From NCBI RefSeq assembly GCF_008274625.1, contig NZ_VTRU01000002.1:512645-576644 (forward strand): a stretch of 64,000 nt of DNA. The letters are read 5' to 3'. Of the stretch, positions 46,202 to 55,522 are shown piece after piece; the stretch's first letter is position 1, and each line of letters begins with the position of its first letter. Source of the DNA: Chryseobacterium panacisoli (GTDB lineage: Bacteria > Bacteroidota > Bacteroidia > Flavobacteriales > Weeksellaceae). Position numbers and translations under genes: made by a program. The notes under the pieces were generated by a model that was given only the letters and a program-made list of their open reading frames with translations, had not been told where the DNA came from and did not search any database.

Positions 46202-48817
46202 TTAGAAGGTAAGTCTAGGCTTTATCAGTTTCGCCACGGTGGCAGTCCATCCTGTCTGGTGGGAAGCACCTACACCACGGCCATTATCTCCATGGAAATA
46301 TTCAAAGAAGGTAATATAATCTCTGAAATGTTCATCATAATTAAATTTCGGATTGCCTCCGTTGAAAGCTCTTTGCCCATGTTCATCCTTTAAAAATATA
46401 GAGCAAAGCCTTTTGCTGATATTCTGGGCCACTTCATCAAGGTTTCTTTTGTCGCCACTTCCTGTTGGGAGTTCTACTTTAAGACTGTTTCCATAATAAT
46501 AATGGAAACGTTGTAAACTTTCCACGATCAGGAAATTGATAGGAAACCATATGGGGCCGCGCCAGTTGCTGTTCCCTCCAAACATCCGGCTGTCGCTTTC
46601 TGCGGGAGTATAATATACCATATTTTCAGCTCCATGCACAGAGAATACAAAAGGATTTTCTTCATATACTTTAGACATCGCACGGATTCCGTAAGAACTT
46701 AGAAACTCTTTTTCATCAAGCATTCTTGTGAGAACTTTTGTTAATCTGTTTTTACGTAAAATACTCATCAGATGTTTTCTGCCCTGGCCTTCCTCATCCC
46801 AATGAGAAACGAGCTTGGTGAGTTCCGGTTTGTTTTTTAGAATCCATTCCATTCTGGTTTTAAAATTGGGCATCTTTTCCAACAACCTGTGGTCTACAAT
46901 TTCTACCGCGAATAATGGAATTAAGCCAACAATACTTCTTAATTTCAAAGAAACACTGTCTCCGTTTCCAAGTTGCAATACATCGTAGAAAAATCCGTCT
47001 TCTTCATTCCACAAACCTTTCGTTCCTTCACCCAGATTTTCCATAGCTTCAGCGATATAAAGATAATGTTCAAAAAACTTGATCGCCATATCTTCATATA
47101 CCTGATAGTATTGGGCAAGTTCCATGGCAATACGCATCATATTCAATGCATACATCGCCATCCAGCTTGTTCCGTCTGCCTGCTCAAGATGTTGACCGTC
47201 TTTTAATTCCATATTCCGGTCAAAGGCTCCGATATTATCAAGACCAAGGAAACCTCCACCAAAGATGTTTTTACCATTTTTATCCTTTCTGTTGACCCAC
47301 CATGTAAAATTGAGTAACAACTTCTGAAAAACTTTCTCTAAGAATAGCAAATCCGGTTTGCCATTATTCTTTTCATCAATCTTAAAAACACGGAAGCAGG
47401 ACCATGCATGTACAGGCGGATTCACATCGCTCATGTTCCACTCATAGGCGGGAAGTTGTCCGTTAGGATGCATGTACCATTCTTTAGTAAGCAATAAAAG
47501 TTGCCCTTTGGCAAATTCTGCATCTATGATAGAAAAAGGAACACAGTGAAAAGCAAGATCCCAGGTAGCATACCATGGATATTCCCATTTGTCAGGCATA
47601 GAAATAATGTCCTTATTGTGAAGGTGGTTCCATTCCGTATTTCTTACATATTCATTGAAGTTTCTTGGTGCTTCAAAGTTGGGATCACCTTTCAGCCATT
47701 TTCCGATATTGTAATGATAGAATTGTTTATTCCAGAGAAGCCCGGCAAAAGCCTGTCTCTGAACATTTCTTTCGTCTTCATTGACGGTATCATTCTGAAT
47801 GTCATTATAAAATTCTTCCGCTTCAGCTTGGCGGATATTAAAAATAGTATCAAAATTTTCAAACGGTGCATCCGTTTCGTCAGGGCATAGTCTGAATTCA
47901 AAAATTTTAGATTCTCCTGCTTCTACAACTTCATCAATCAGAAAAGAAGCTTTTGTACCCTTTTTTTCAGGGTTTATAGTGTCTCCCTGATGAATAATGA
48001 AATTATTGATGCCATCTTTAAAATACATTCCCTCCGTTTTAGGAGTTCCGTAAAGCCTGGCCGTATTGGTTTCGTTGTTACAAAATATACTTTGTGCGTT
48101 TGAATGTCGGGAATAGAATTTTTTGATAGAAATGCTGTCATGTCCAATATTAATACTTCCGTCCTGAGAAGCATTCATTTCTGCTTTATAAGTATTGTAT
48201 CCCCATTTCCAGTTGTTTCTGAACCATGCAGTAGGGGCTACTACAATGGGAGCATCATGCTGGCTTCGGTTACAGACGGTTACTCTGGCCAGGATATCGT
48301 TGTGATCAGCTTTACAATACTCAATGAAAATATCAAAATACTCGTCATTATCAAAAATTCCGGTATCGAAAATCTCATATTCCGGTTCCTTTTTACTTCG
48401 TCTTCCGTTTTCCGTTAGAAGTTCATCATAAGGAAACTCATTGATAGGATATTTGTACACCATTTTCATGTAGCTGTGAGTAGGTGTATTATCCAGATAA
48501 TAAAAGATTTCTTTGATGTCTTCACCATGATTTCCCTGAGGGTTGCTCAGTCCGAAGAACCGTTCTTTTATCATTTTATCTTTTCTGTTCCAAAATGAAA
48601 AAGCAAAACAGAACAATTGTTTTACGTCAGAAATTCCAGCGATGCCTTCCTCTCCCCAGCGGTAAGCATAGCTCTCGGCATTATGATGATTGGTAAAATC
48701 CCAGGCATTCCCGTTTGAGCTGTAATCTTCGCGTACATTTCCCCACTGTCGGTTGCTTACATACGGTCCCCAGTTTTTCCATTTGGTATCTTGTAATCTT
48801 TCTTTTTCGGCGGTCAT
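46202..48817 (-). CDS. Large glucosidase (GH63 / mannosyl-oligosaccharide-glucosidase-like)
   Basis: 871 residues, cytosolic (no signal peptide). Recognisable pieces are WGPYVSNRQWGNVREDYS at the start, an N-terminal beta domain (to about 330), and an (alpha/alpha)6 barrel with YPWYATWDLAFHCVPF, NGQLPAYEWNMSDVNPPVHAW, ADGTSWMAMYALNMM and NWRGPIWFPINFLIVESL. The carboxylates in ATWDLAF and AYEWNMSD are candidate catalytic residues. This group acts on glucosylated sugars such as glucosylglycerate or oligosaccharide glucose caps; the substrate here is unknown. It stands alone on the minus strand. Confidence 0.9.
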   Translation of the reverse strand: MTAEKERLQDTKWKNWGPYVSNRQWGNVREDYSSNGNAWDFTNHHNAESYAYRWGEEGIAGISDVKQLFCFAFSFWNRKDKMIKERFFGLSNPQGNHGEDIKEIFYYLDNTPTHSYMKMVYKYPINEFPYDELLTENGRRSKKEPEYEIFDTGIFDNDEYFDIFIEYCKADHNDILARVTVCNRSQHDAPIVVAPTAWFRNNWKWGYNTYKAEMNASQDGSINIGHDSISIKKFYSRHSNAQSIFCNNETNTARLYGTPKTEGMYFKDGINNFIIHQGDTINPEKKGTKASFLIDEVVEAGESKIFEFRLCPDETDAPFENFDTIFNIRQAEAEEFYNDIQNDTVNEDERNVQRQAFAGLLWNKQFYHYNIGKWLKGDPNFEAPRNFNEYVRNTEWNHLHNKDIISMPDKWEYPWYATWDLAFHCVPFSIIDAEFAKGQLLLLTKEWYMHPNGQLPAYEWNMSDVNPPVHAWSCFRVFKIDEKNNGKPDLLFLEKVFQKLLLNFTWWVNRKDKNGKNIFGGGFLGLDNIGAFDRNMELKDGQHLEQADGTSWMAMYALNMMRIAMELAQYYQVYEDMAIKFFEHYLYIAEAMENLGEGTKGLWNEEDGFFYDVLQLGNGDSVSLKLRSIVGLIPLFAVEIVDHRLLEKMPNFKTRMEWILKNKPELTKLVSHWDEEGQGRKHLMSILRKNRLTKVLTRMLDEKEFLSSYGIRAMSKVYEENPFVFSVHGAENMVYYTPAESDSRMFGGNSNWRGPIWFPINFLIVESLQRFHYYYGNSLKVELPTGSGDKRNLDEVAQNISKRLCSIFLKDEHGQRAFNGGNPKFNYDEHFRDYITFFEYFHGDNGRGVGASHQTGWTATVAKLIKPRLTF

Positions 48818-48948
48818 ATCTCATCATTTTTCCATACGAAGTTAGTTTTTTTGAAAAATAATTCCAATTTTTTTCATCTGAACAATTATTAACATGGTCT
48901 TGAAATACTTGTATTTAAAGGCTTTTTTAAATATTAAAATAATTTTTT

Positions 48949-48978
48949 TTTGAAATTAAAAGAAAAGAACTACCTTTG
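48949..48978 (+). promoter_or_regulatory. Promoter of the methionine operon
   Basis: TTTG at 48949-48952 and TACCTTTG at 48971-48978 are 18 bases apart, a full consensus match. Transcription would start near 48984, about 24 bases before the riboswitch. Confidence 0.7.
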
Positions 48979-49005
48979 CATCATTCGTTCATTCAAATAT
49001 TGAAA

Positions 49006-49112
49006 ATGTTATCAAGAAAGGTTGAGGGATTAGACCCTATGAAACCTTAGCAACCCTTTGCGCAAGCAAAGAAGGTGCTACGTTCTACCAAAGTATTTTG
49101 GACAGATAACTT
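49006..49112 (+). promoter_or_regulatory. SAM-I (S-box) riboswitch
   Basis: P1 pairs GTTATC (49008-49013) with GATAAC (49105-49110). The core has AAGAAAGGTTGAGGGATTAG, then ACCCTATGAAACCTTAGCAA, the S-box consensus. CTTTGC-GCAA-GCAAAG (49056-49071) is a stem with a GNRA loop, GAAGGTGCTA follows, and CCAAA-GTAT-TTTGG (49088-49101) is the last stem. It senses S-adenosylmethionine and should switch off the metX-to-metF genes when SAM is plentiful. Confidence 0.96.
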
Positions 49113-49113
49113 A

Positions 49114-49152
49114 CTGAAGTTCTTTTCAGCCATTTCCTGTGGCATTTTCAAT
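49114..49152 (+). promoter_or_regulatory. Putative expression platform of the riboswitch
   Basis: Three competing pairings are visible: CTGAA/TTCAG (49114-49118, 49125-49129), GCCA/TGGC (49129-49132, 49140-49143), and CATTTTCAAT (49143-49152), which is a perfect 10-base complement of ATTGAAAATG (48999-49008) just upstream of P1. No long T run is present, so control may be at translation of the TTG-initiated metX gene or through the long-range helix. Confidence 0.5.
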
Positions 49153-49178
49153 TGTATTTGTATTAAAATATAATAGAA

Positions 49179-50123
49179 TTGAAAACAGAACTAAACTATA
49201 TAAATCTTTCGTATCAAACTTATTCCCAAAAGGAATACGATATCCCGTTGAGCTATCAGCTCTTTGGGAAAGACCTGTTTACAGCACCCATTATTTTAAT
49301 CAATCATGCACTTACCGGAAACTCAGATGTATCCGGTGAAAAAGGCTGGTGGAAACAATTGGCAGGAAACAATCAGGTGGTTGATACCGATCAATATACA
49401 GTTCTGTGCTTCAACATACCCGGAAACGGATATGATGATTTTTTAATTGAAAACTATGAAGATTTCACACCTGCAGATATCGCTGCGATATTTCTGAAAG
49501 GGCTTGAAGCTCTGCATATCAAAAACCTATACGCCATTATTGGAGGCTCTCTGGGAGGAGGGATTGCCTGGGAAATGCTTGCTAAGCAGCCGGATCTCGC
49601 AGAAATATTTATTCCCATTGCCTGTGATTACAGAACACACGACTGGCTTCATGCACAATGCCTGGTTCAGAAATTTTTATTGAATGATAAAGAAGAACCA
49701 TTACAAAAAGCAAGAATTCATGCTATGCTGTGTTACAGAACGCCGCAGTCGCTCAATGACAGATTTCAAAATCAATATAACCAGGACAAGCAACGCCTGG
49801 AATCAGAAGACTGGTTGGTTTATCATGGTAATGCACTAAACGAAAGGTTTAGTTTAAAAGCATACAGACTGATGAATCATCTCTTAATGAATATAAACAC
49901 TGAAGAAACAGCACTGGAGATAATAGAGGCACGAATGCACATGATCTCCGTAGATACAGACTTATTCTTTCCTGCTTCTGAAATCCGAATGTGTTTTGAA
50001 AACCTAAAAGAGAAAAATAAGGATGTTTCTTATCATGAGATCCAATCTATACACGGGCATGATGCCTTCCTAATGGAATATCAACAATTAAATAATATCA
50101 TTAAAAACATTTTACAGAAGTAA
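49179..50123 (+). CDS. metX: Homoserine O-acetyltransferase (MetX-like alpha/beta hydrolase)
   Basis: 314 residues from a TTG start; an in-frame stop at 49164 leaves no ATG upstream of the conserved N-terminus. The nucleophile elbow is GGSLGGGIAWEM (about 125-136), the Asp lies in VDTDLFFPA and the His in SIHGHDAFLME near the end, a complete triad. It acylates homoserine as the first committed step to methionine. At 314 residues it is shorter than the usual 350-380. The stop overlaps the next start (TAATG at 50121-50125). Confidence 0.9.
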   Translation: MKTELNYINLSYQTYSQKEYDIPLSYQLFGKDLFTAPIILINHALTGNSDVSGEKGWWKQLAGNNQVVDTDQYTVLCFNIPGNGYDDFLIENYEDFTPADIAAIFLKGLEALHIKNLYAIIGGSLGGGIAWEMLAKQPDLAEIFIPIACDYRTHDWLHAQCLVQKFLLNDKEEPLQKARIHAMLCYRTPQSLNDRFQNQYNQDKQRLESEDWLVYHGNALNERFSLKAYRLMNHLLMNINTEETALEIIEARMHMISVDTDLFFPASEIRMCFENLKEKNKDVSYHEIQSIHGHDAFLMEYQQLNNIIKNILQK

Positions 50124-51661
50124 TGAAAAATGCTAACGAAATAAAATTTTTGAAGAACAGATCAATCATCAAATTTGAAGGAGAAGATTTCTTGGGAGAA
50201 ATCGGGATTGACGGACGAATTTTTAAAGCGCTTACCTTAGCGCGTATCAGTGTAGGAGTAATTTCCCAGCAAGCCGTAGAAAACGGGATTTCTATCTTGG
50301 TTCAGGCAAATGATGCAGAAAAAGCAGTAGCTTGTCTTATTGATGAATTTGAAGCAGAAAGAAAATCTGGAAAAGTTTCTCAGATCTATAGTATCAATAA
50401 TGTTTCTGTGATCGGTTTTGTGGCAGAAGATTTCAATAAAGTCTTTGCTGAGCTGGCAAGAAACAATGTTTTCCCATTGCTTTTAAACCAGGTGGCAGGA
50501 GAAAACAGAGTCAACATTGTCGTAACTTCTTCACAGGATGAAAAAACAAAAAACATCATAGAATCTGAAATTTTCAAAAAGCCCAAAACCGTTCATCTGG
50601 CGATCATTGGTCACGGAAATGTAGGAAAAACTTTGATAGAGCAGGTTCTGGAATCTTCAGAAGAGATTAAAAGACGCAAAAAAATAGACCTTAAAGTTGT
50701 GGCAGTAGCCAATTCAAAGAAAATCGCTTTCAACAAAAAAGGATTTGATGCGAATTGGAATGATGAGGTTTTAACTGCAGAACATCCTTCGAGTGTTCAG
50801 GAGCTAATTAATTTTTCCAACGAAAACCAGCTGGAGAACCTTATTGTTGTAGATAACACAGCAAGTAAGGATTTTGTGAAAAACTATCATGCTTTGGCAG
50901 AAAACGGATTCGATCTGGTTTCTTCAAACAAGATTTTTAATACCCTTCCGATTGAAGAATACAGAAAACTAAGATATACGTTGAATAAAAACAACAGGCG
51001 TTATCTGTACGAAACCAATGTGGGAGCAGGTTTACCATTAATTGATACCATCAAATTATTACACCTTTCAGGAGAAAATATCACGAGAATAAAAGGAGTA
51101 TTCTCCGGAACATTAAGCTATGTTTTCAACAATTTTTCTTTGAGAGACGATAAATTTTCAACCATCATCAACGAAGCTTTGGAAAAAGGATACACAGAAC
51201 CGGATCCGAGAGAAGATTTATCAGGAAATGATGTAGCAAGAAAATTATTGATTCTGGCAAGAGAATTAGACTTAATCAATGAATTCGGAGATATCAAGAT
51301 TCAAAATCTGGTTCCGGAAAGTCTGCTTGAGGTTTCAAAATCGGAATTCCTTTCAAGACTTGAAGAACTGGACGAAGAGTATCAGAAAATAAAAGAAAAT
51401 CAGGAGCCTGGACATGTACTGAGATATGTGGGTGATTTGCATGGTGATCTGCAGAAAGATAAAGGCGAGTTAGATGTAAAACTGATTTCTGTTCCGGCAA
51501 CTTCAGCTTTAGGACAGTTAAAAGGCTCCGATTCAATTTTTGAGATTTACACAGAAAGCTATGGCGAAAATCCTATTGTTATTATGGGAGCCGGAGCCGG
51601 AGCACAGGTAACAGCCAGAGGAGTATTCGGAGATATTTTAAGAGTAAGTGAAACAAAATAA
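50123..51661 (+). CDS. Homoserine dehydrogenase with N-terminal ACT region but no aspartokinase
   Basis: 512 residues. Residues about 1-155 correspond to the ACT/interface region of ThrA-type fusion enzymes (RISVGVISQQAVENGISILV and INNVSVIGFVAEDFNKVFAEL). From about 160 the NAD(P) motif HLAIIGHGNVGKTLIEQ and the catalytic part ETNVGAGLPLIDTIK, IKGVFSGTLSYVFN, GYTEPDPREDLSGNDVARK and GAGAGAQVTARGVFGDIL form a full homoserine dehydrogenase. The kinase catalytic domain (about 300 residues) is missing, and the upstream gene leaves no room for it. It makes homoserine for MetX. Confidence 0.93.
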   Translation: MKNANEIKFLKNRSIIKFEGEDFLGEIGIDGRIFKALTLARISVGVISQQAVENGISILVQANDAEKAVACLIDEFEAERKSGKVSQIYSINNVSVIGFVAEDFNKVFAELARNNVFPLLLNQVAGENRVNIVVTSSQDEKTKNIIESEIFKKPKTVHLAIIGHGNVGKTLIEQVLESSEEIKRRKKIDLKVVAVANSKKIAFNKKGFDANWNDEVLTAEHPSSVQELINFSNENQLENLIVVDNTASKDFVKNYHALAENGFDLVSSNKIFNTLPIEEYRKLRYTLNKNNRRYLYETNVGAGLPLIDTIKLLHLSGENITRIKGVFSGTLSYVFNNFSLRDDKFSTIINEALEKGYTEPDPREDLSGNDVARKLLILARELDLINEFGDIKIQNLVPESLLEVSKSEFLSRLEELDEEYQKIKENQEPGHVLRYVGDLHGDLQKDKGELDVKLISVPATSALGQLKGSDSIFEIYTESYGENPIVIMGAGAGAQVTARGVFGDILRVSETK

Positions 51662-51675
51662 TTTGTACAAAGTAA

Positions 51676-51749
51676 AATGTGCAATGTATCAATGCCGAAA
51701 GATTTATTTAACCACGTTTAAAATACGGACCACAGATACATTGTGCATT
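51676..51749. promoter_or_regulatory. Long inverted repeat in the hom-metZ spacer
   Basis: AATGTGCAATGTATC (51676-51690) and GATACATTGTGCATT (51735-51749) pair over 15 bases with two G-T wobbles, enclosing 44 bases. It fills the only 105-base gap in the first half of the operon. It could be an RNA stem, a processing site or an intergenic repeat. Confidence 0.45.
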
Positions 51750-51766
51750 ATTTAAATTAAAACTAT

Positions 51767-52927
51767 ATGGAAAATTTTGAAACATCAGCAATAAGAACCC
51801 AGACTGAAAGAACCCAGTTTGATGAGCATTCTACCCCATTATACCTTACTTCCAGTTTTATATTTCAGGATGCCGAGGATATGAGAGCAAGCTTTGCAGA
51901 AGAAAAACCTAAAAATTTATACAGCCGCTTCTCTAATCCAAACGTAACAGAATTTACAGATAAAATCGCTAAAATGGAAGGGGCAGAAGCCGGATATGCT
52001 TTTGCAACGGGAATGGCTGCCATCTATTCTACATTTGCTGCTTTATTGAATGCCGGAGATCATATCGTCAGCTGCCAGTCAGTTTTCGGATCTACACATA
52101 CTTTATTTACCAAATATTTCCCGAAATGGAATATTGAAACCTCTTACTTCAAAGCAGAAGATGCAGAGAATGTTGAACAATATATCAAGCCCAATACAAA
52201 GATCTTATATCTTGAAACTCCTACCAATCCGGCTATTGAAATCCTGGATCTTGAGTTTTTCGGACAGATTGCAAAAAAGCATAACCTTATCTTTATTGTA
52301 GACAACTGTTTTGCAACACCTTATCTTCAGCAGCCGATAAAATATGGGGCAGATATCGTAGTACACTCAGCAACAAAACTGATTGACGGGCAGGGAAGAG
52401 TGCTGGGAGGAATAGCAGTAGGAAAAGAAGATCTGATCAGAGAAATTTATCTTTTCGCAAGAAACACAGGACCTGCATTATCTCCTTTTAATGCCTGGGT
52501 ATTATCAAAAAGTTTAGAAACATTGGCGATCCGTGTAGAAAAGCACTGTGAGAACGCATTGAAAGTAGCTGAGTTTTTAGAAAGCCACCCGAATGTTGAA
52601 CTGGTAAAATATCCATTCCTGAAATCCCATCCCAGTTATGAAGTAGCCAAAAAGCAAATGAAGCTTGGAGGAAATATCGTAGCATTTGAAATAAAGGGCG
52701 GAATAGAAGGCGGAAGAAACTTTTTAGATAAGATCCAAATGTGTTCGCTGTCTGCTAATTTAGGTGACACAAGAACGATCGTTACCCACCCGGCATCTAC
52801 AACCCATTCTAAATTATCAGATGAGGAAAGGAATGAGGTAGGTATTACGGCAGGATTGGTTCGTTGCTCAGTAGGTTTGGAAAATGTAGAGGATATCATC
52901 GCAGATCTGAAACAGGCTTTAGATTAG
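51767..52927 (+). CDS. metZ: Trans-sulfuration PLP enzyme, O-acyl-homoserine sulfhydrylase (MetZ-like)
   Basis: 386 residues of the Cys/Met metabolism PLP family. LYLTSSFIF, YSRFSNPNV, FATGMAAIYSTFAALLNAGDHIV and the PLP-lysine segment VVHSATKLIDGQGRVLGG are visible. The last is the form found in O-succinyl/O-acetylhomoserine sulfhydrylases rather than cystathionine synthases (which have HSATKYINGHSD). It makes homocysteine from acyl-homoserine and sulfide, the step between MetX and methionine synthase. Confidence 0.92.
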   Translation: MENFETSAIRTQTERTQFDEHSTPLYLTSSFIFQDAEDMRASFAEEKPKNLYSRFSNPNVTEFTDKIAKMEGAEAGYAFATGMAAIYSTFAALLNAGDHIVSCQSVFGSTHTLFTKYFPKWNIETSYFKAEDAENVEQYIKPNTKILYLETPTNPAIEILDLEFFGQIAKKHNLIFIVDNCFATPYLQQPIKYGADIVVHSATKLIDGQGRVLGGIAVGKEDLIREIYLFARNTGPALSPFNAWVLSKSLETLAIRVEKHCENALKVAEFLESHPNVELVKYPFLKSHPSYEVAKKQMKLGGNIVAFEIKGGIEGGRNFLDKIQMCSLSANLGDTRTIVTHPASTTHSKLSDEERNEVGITAGLVRCSVGLENVEDIIADLKQALD

Positions 52928-52944
52928 TTAATCGTTGACAGTTT

Positions 52945-53328
52945 ATGAAGAGCCAAATGGATAGAAACTACACAGAATTGGCAATTTGGATGGAAGGAAG
53001 AAAGTTGGTTAATCTAACGTATATCCTCACCACCAAATTTCCTAAAGAAGAATTATTGGCTTTAACGGGCCAGATAAGAAGATTGGCAACTTCCGTTTCG
53101 TTCAATATAACGGAAGGAAGTAAAAGGCAGAATCCCGAAGATACTTTACAGTTTCTACATATTGCCGGGAAATCTCTTTATAAACTGGAATCTCAATTCC
53201 ATTGGGCTTCAGAGCAACAATATATCTCTAAAGAAGATTTTAAAATAATCAATAAAAAAATCCTCTTATGTAAAAAACTGGTCAGCGGATTTATAAACTG
53301 TTACAAATTGATAGAAAATGAAAAATAA
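52945..53328 (+). CDS. Four-helix-bundle protein (23S rRNA intervening-sequence family), second copy
   Basis: 127 residues (ATG at 52945, or 52957). The pattern [68 protein letters not shown] matches the copy at 43919 but diverges in many positions. It starts 17 bases after metZ and its end overlaps the next gene's first ATG. It has no known link to methionine synthesis, and again it lies inside an operon of unrelated genes. Confidence 0.88.
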   Translation: MKSQMDRNYTELAIWMEGRKLVNLTYILTTKFPKEELLALTGQIRRLATSVSFNITEGSKRQNPEDTLQFLHIAGKSLYKLESQFHWASEQQYISKEDFKIINKKILLCKKLVSGFINCYKLIENEK

Positions 53329-53329
53329 T

Positions 53330-54346
53330 ATGCAAGACGCTCAGCTTTCAGCACTCAACGCCCAACTTCAGAAGAGAATTCTCGTTCTTGACGGAGCTAT
53401 GGGAACAATGCTTCAGAGATACAAGTTTGAAGAAGAAGATTATCGTGGAGAGCGTTTCAAGGATTGGGAGCATCCGGTAAAAGGAAATAATGACCTTCTT
53501 TCTCTCACACAGCCTCAGGCGATTGAAGAAGTGCACAAGAAATACCTGGAAGCAGGAGCCGATATTATTGAAACCAATACATTCTCAGGAACTACCATTG
53601 CGATGGCAGATTATCACATGGAAGATCTGGTATACGAACTGAACTATGAATCTGCAAAAATTGCAAGAAAAGCCTGTGACGAATATACCGCGAAAAATCC
53701 GGACAAACCGAGATTCGTAGCAGGATCTATAGGGCCTACAAACAGAACAGCAAGTTTAAGTCCGGACGTTAATGATCCCGGATATAGAGCCATCACTTTT
53801 GAAGAATTGAGAGTCGCTTACAAGCAGCAGTGTGAAGCATTATTGGACGGAGGTTCAGATATTCTTTTGGTAGAAACCATCTTTGATACCCTGAATGCAA
53901 AAGCTGCTTTGTTTGCCATTGATGAACTACAGGATGAAAGAGGAATAAAAATTCCGATCATGGTGTCAGGAACCATTACCGATGCTTCAGGAAGAACGTT
54001 GAGCGGACAAACGGCAGAAGCTTTTCTGATCTCTGTTTCCCACCTGAATTTATTAAGTGTAGGTTTCAATTGTGCATTGGGAGCAGATCAGCTGACTCCT
54101 TATCTTGAAACTCTGGCTCATAATTCAGAATTCTACGTTTCAGCATACCCGAATGCAGGATTACCTAATGCTTTCGGAAAATATGATGAAACTCCTGAAG
54201 ATATGGCAAGACAGATCAAAGAATATGTGGAAAAAGGATTGATCAATATTATCGGTGGATGCTGTGGGACAACTCCTGAGCATATAAAAGCGATTGCTGA
54301 CCTGGTAGAGCAATATCCACCAAGAAAATTGAAGGAATTTGTGTGA
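53330..54346 (+). CDS. Methionine synthase, homocysteine-binding half (split MetH)
   Basis: 338 residues from the ATG at 53330; an ATG at 53318 is also possible. It is the homocysteine S-methyltransferase domain of cobalamin-dependent Met[51 protein letters not shown], the zinc ligands in GFNCALGA and [13 protein letters not shown]. It stops where the pterin domain of a full MetH would begin; that remaining part is encoded by the gene at 55523. Two-gene MetH is usual in flavobacteria. Confidence 0.94.
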   Translation: MQDAQLSALNAQLQKRILVLDGAMGTMLQRYKFEEEDYRGERFKDWEHPVKGNNDLLSLTQPQAIEEVHKKYLEAGADIIETNTFSGTTIAMADYHMEDLVYELNYESAKIARKACDEYTAKNPDKPRFVAGSIGPTNRTASLSPDVNDPGYRAITFEELRVAYKQQCEALLDGGSDILLVETIFDTLNAKAALFAIDELQDERGIKIPIMVSGTITDASGRTLSGQTAEAFLISVSHLNLLSVGFNCALGADQLTPYLETLAHNSEFYVSAYPNAGLPNAFGKYDETPEDMARQIKEYVEKGLINIIGGCCGTTPEHIKAIADLVEQYPPRKLKEFV

Positions 54347-54398
54347 TTTGATAGATTTTTTTAATTAAAATCAAGAATGAAGGCTAAATTATAAATAG

Positions 54399-54423
54399 TA
54401 ACTTTATGTAAACCACAAAGTTA
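54399..54423 (+). promoter_or_regulatory. Inverted repeat and -7-like box ahead of the desaturase
   Basis: TAACTTT (54399-54405) and AAAGTTA (54417-54423) form a perfect dyad. The left arm with the next A reads TAACTTTA, one base off TAnnTTTG. It ends 6 bases before the ATG and may give the desaturase separate control within the operon. Confidence 0.35.
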
Positions 54424-54429
54424 AATATA

Positions 54430-55521
54430 ATGGAAAAGCCAATTTACTTAAAAGATTCGGAGGATGTCAGATTATTTAATGAGTTGAGAAAGAAAGTGAA
54501 CCAAAGAGTAGAAACCATTTCTGAGAACAGAGATATTTACATTCAGATCAAAGCGGTGGTACTGCCGCTGATCTATATTGGTTTGTATTTTCTGGCTGTT
54601 TTGAATGCTGAAAAACATTGGATCTATATTCTGAGTTTTGTTTTCATGGGAATTTCTTTGGTTTTAATTTATTTAAATCTAATCCACGAAGCGGCCCATA
54701 ATAATATTTATAAAAGTAAAAAGCTGAATAATTTAGTCCTGCACATTTTTGATTTTATAGGGGCCAACTCCTATATCTGGAAAAAAAGACATATCGCAAG
54801 TCACCATGCCTATCCTAATGTGGATGGATGGGATACAGATATTGAGCAAAGCGGATTACTGTTAATCGTACCTTGGATCAAAGCAAAAGGAGTACAGAAG
54901 TATCAGGATAAGTTTTTCTTTTTAGTATATCCGTTGTATTTGTTCAATTGGATGTTTATAAGAGACTTCAGAGACTTCTTTGATAAGGAAAGAGTGATTT
55001 TAAAGACCCAGGGAAGAATACCTGTTGCAGAGAAAGTAAAAATGATAAACTATAAGCTGTTTTATTTCTTTTATCAGATTATAGTTCCTGTGATGTTCTT
55101 TAAAGTATCAATAGGGTTGGCTTTAGGAGCGTGGTTTTTACAGGTAATTTCAGCAAGTATTTTTGCATTGTTTGTTTTACTGCCTTTGCATCCGCTTCCT
55201 GATAATGCCTTTCCAAAATTAAATAAAGAAAATGGTCTGCCGTTTAGCTGGCTTCGTCATCAGTTTGAAGTGACCAATGATTTAAAAGAAAATAACTGGT
55301 TGGTAAGGAATATGTTGGGAAATTTTAATTTTCATGTAGCACATCATCTGTTTCCAAACTACAGTTATATGTATTACAACGAGATCACAGAGGAAATTGA
55401 AGAATTTGCCAGAAAATATGATCTGGCATATAAAAGATTTCCATTGTTGACAGCTTTAAGCAAGCATAGGGATTTATTGAGACAGAATGCCAATAATGCC
55501 TACTATATTTTAGAAGAATAA
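54430..55521 (+). CDS. Membrane fatty-acid desaturase / acyl-lipid desaturase family
   Basis: 363 residues. Three histidine boxes of the di-iron desaturases are present: HEAAHNN (about 94-100), HIASHH (about 122-127) and HVAHH (about 304-308). Four membrane helices lie between (about 38-58, 62-84, 160-178, 215-260). It probably introduces double bonds into membrane acyl chains, with regiospecificity unknown. It sits between the two halves of methionine synthase and starts the second half's gene one base after its stop, so it is expressed with it, though no metabolic link is obvious. Confidence 0.92.
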   Translation: MEKPIYLKDSEDVRLFNELRKKVNQRVETISENRDIYIQIKAVVLPLIYIGLYFLAVLNAEKHWIYILSFVFMGISLVLIYLNLIHEAAHNNIYKSKKLNNLVLHIFDFIGANSYIWKKRHIASHHAYPNVDGWDTDIEQSGLLLIVPWIKAKGVQKYQDKFFFLVYPLYLFNWMFIRDFRDFFDKERVILKTQGRIPVAEKVKMINYKLFYFFYQIIVPVMFFKVSIGLALGAWFLQVISASIFALFVLLPLHPLPDNAFPKLNKENGLPFSWLRHQFEVTNDLKENNWLVRNMLGNFNFHVAHHLFPNYSYMYYNEITEEIEEFARKYDLAYKRFPLLTALSKHRDLLRQNANNAYYILEE

Positions 55522-55522
55522 A

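Noticed and set aside
47501..47890. 129-codon plus-strand frame
   Set aside because: Antisense to the large glucosidase, which has clear family motifs.
49139..49339. 66-codon frame beginning in the riboswitch leader
   Set aside because: Overlaps metX in another frame and lacks any motif; MetX has a complete catalytic triad.
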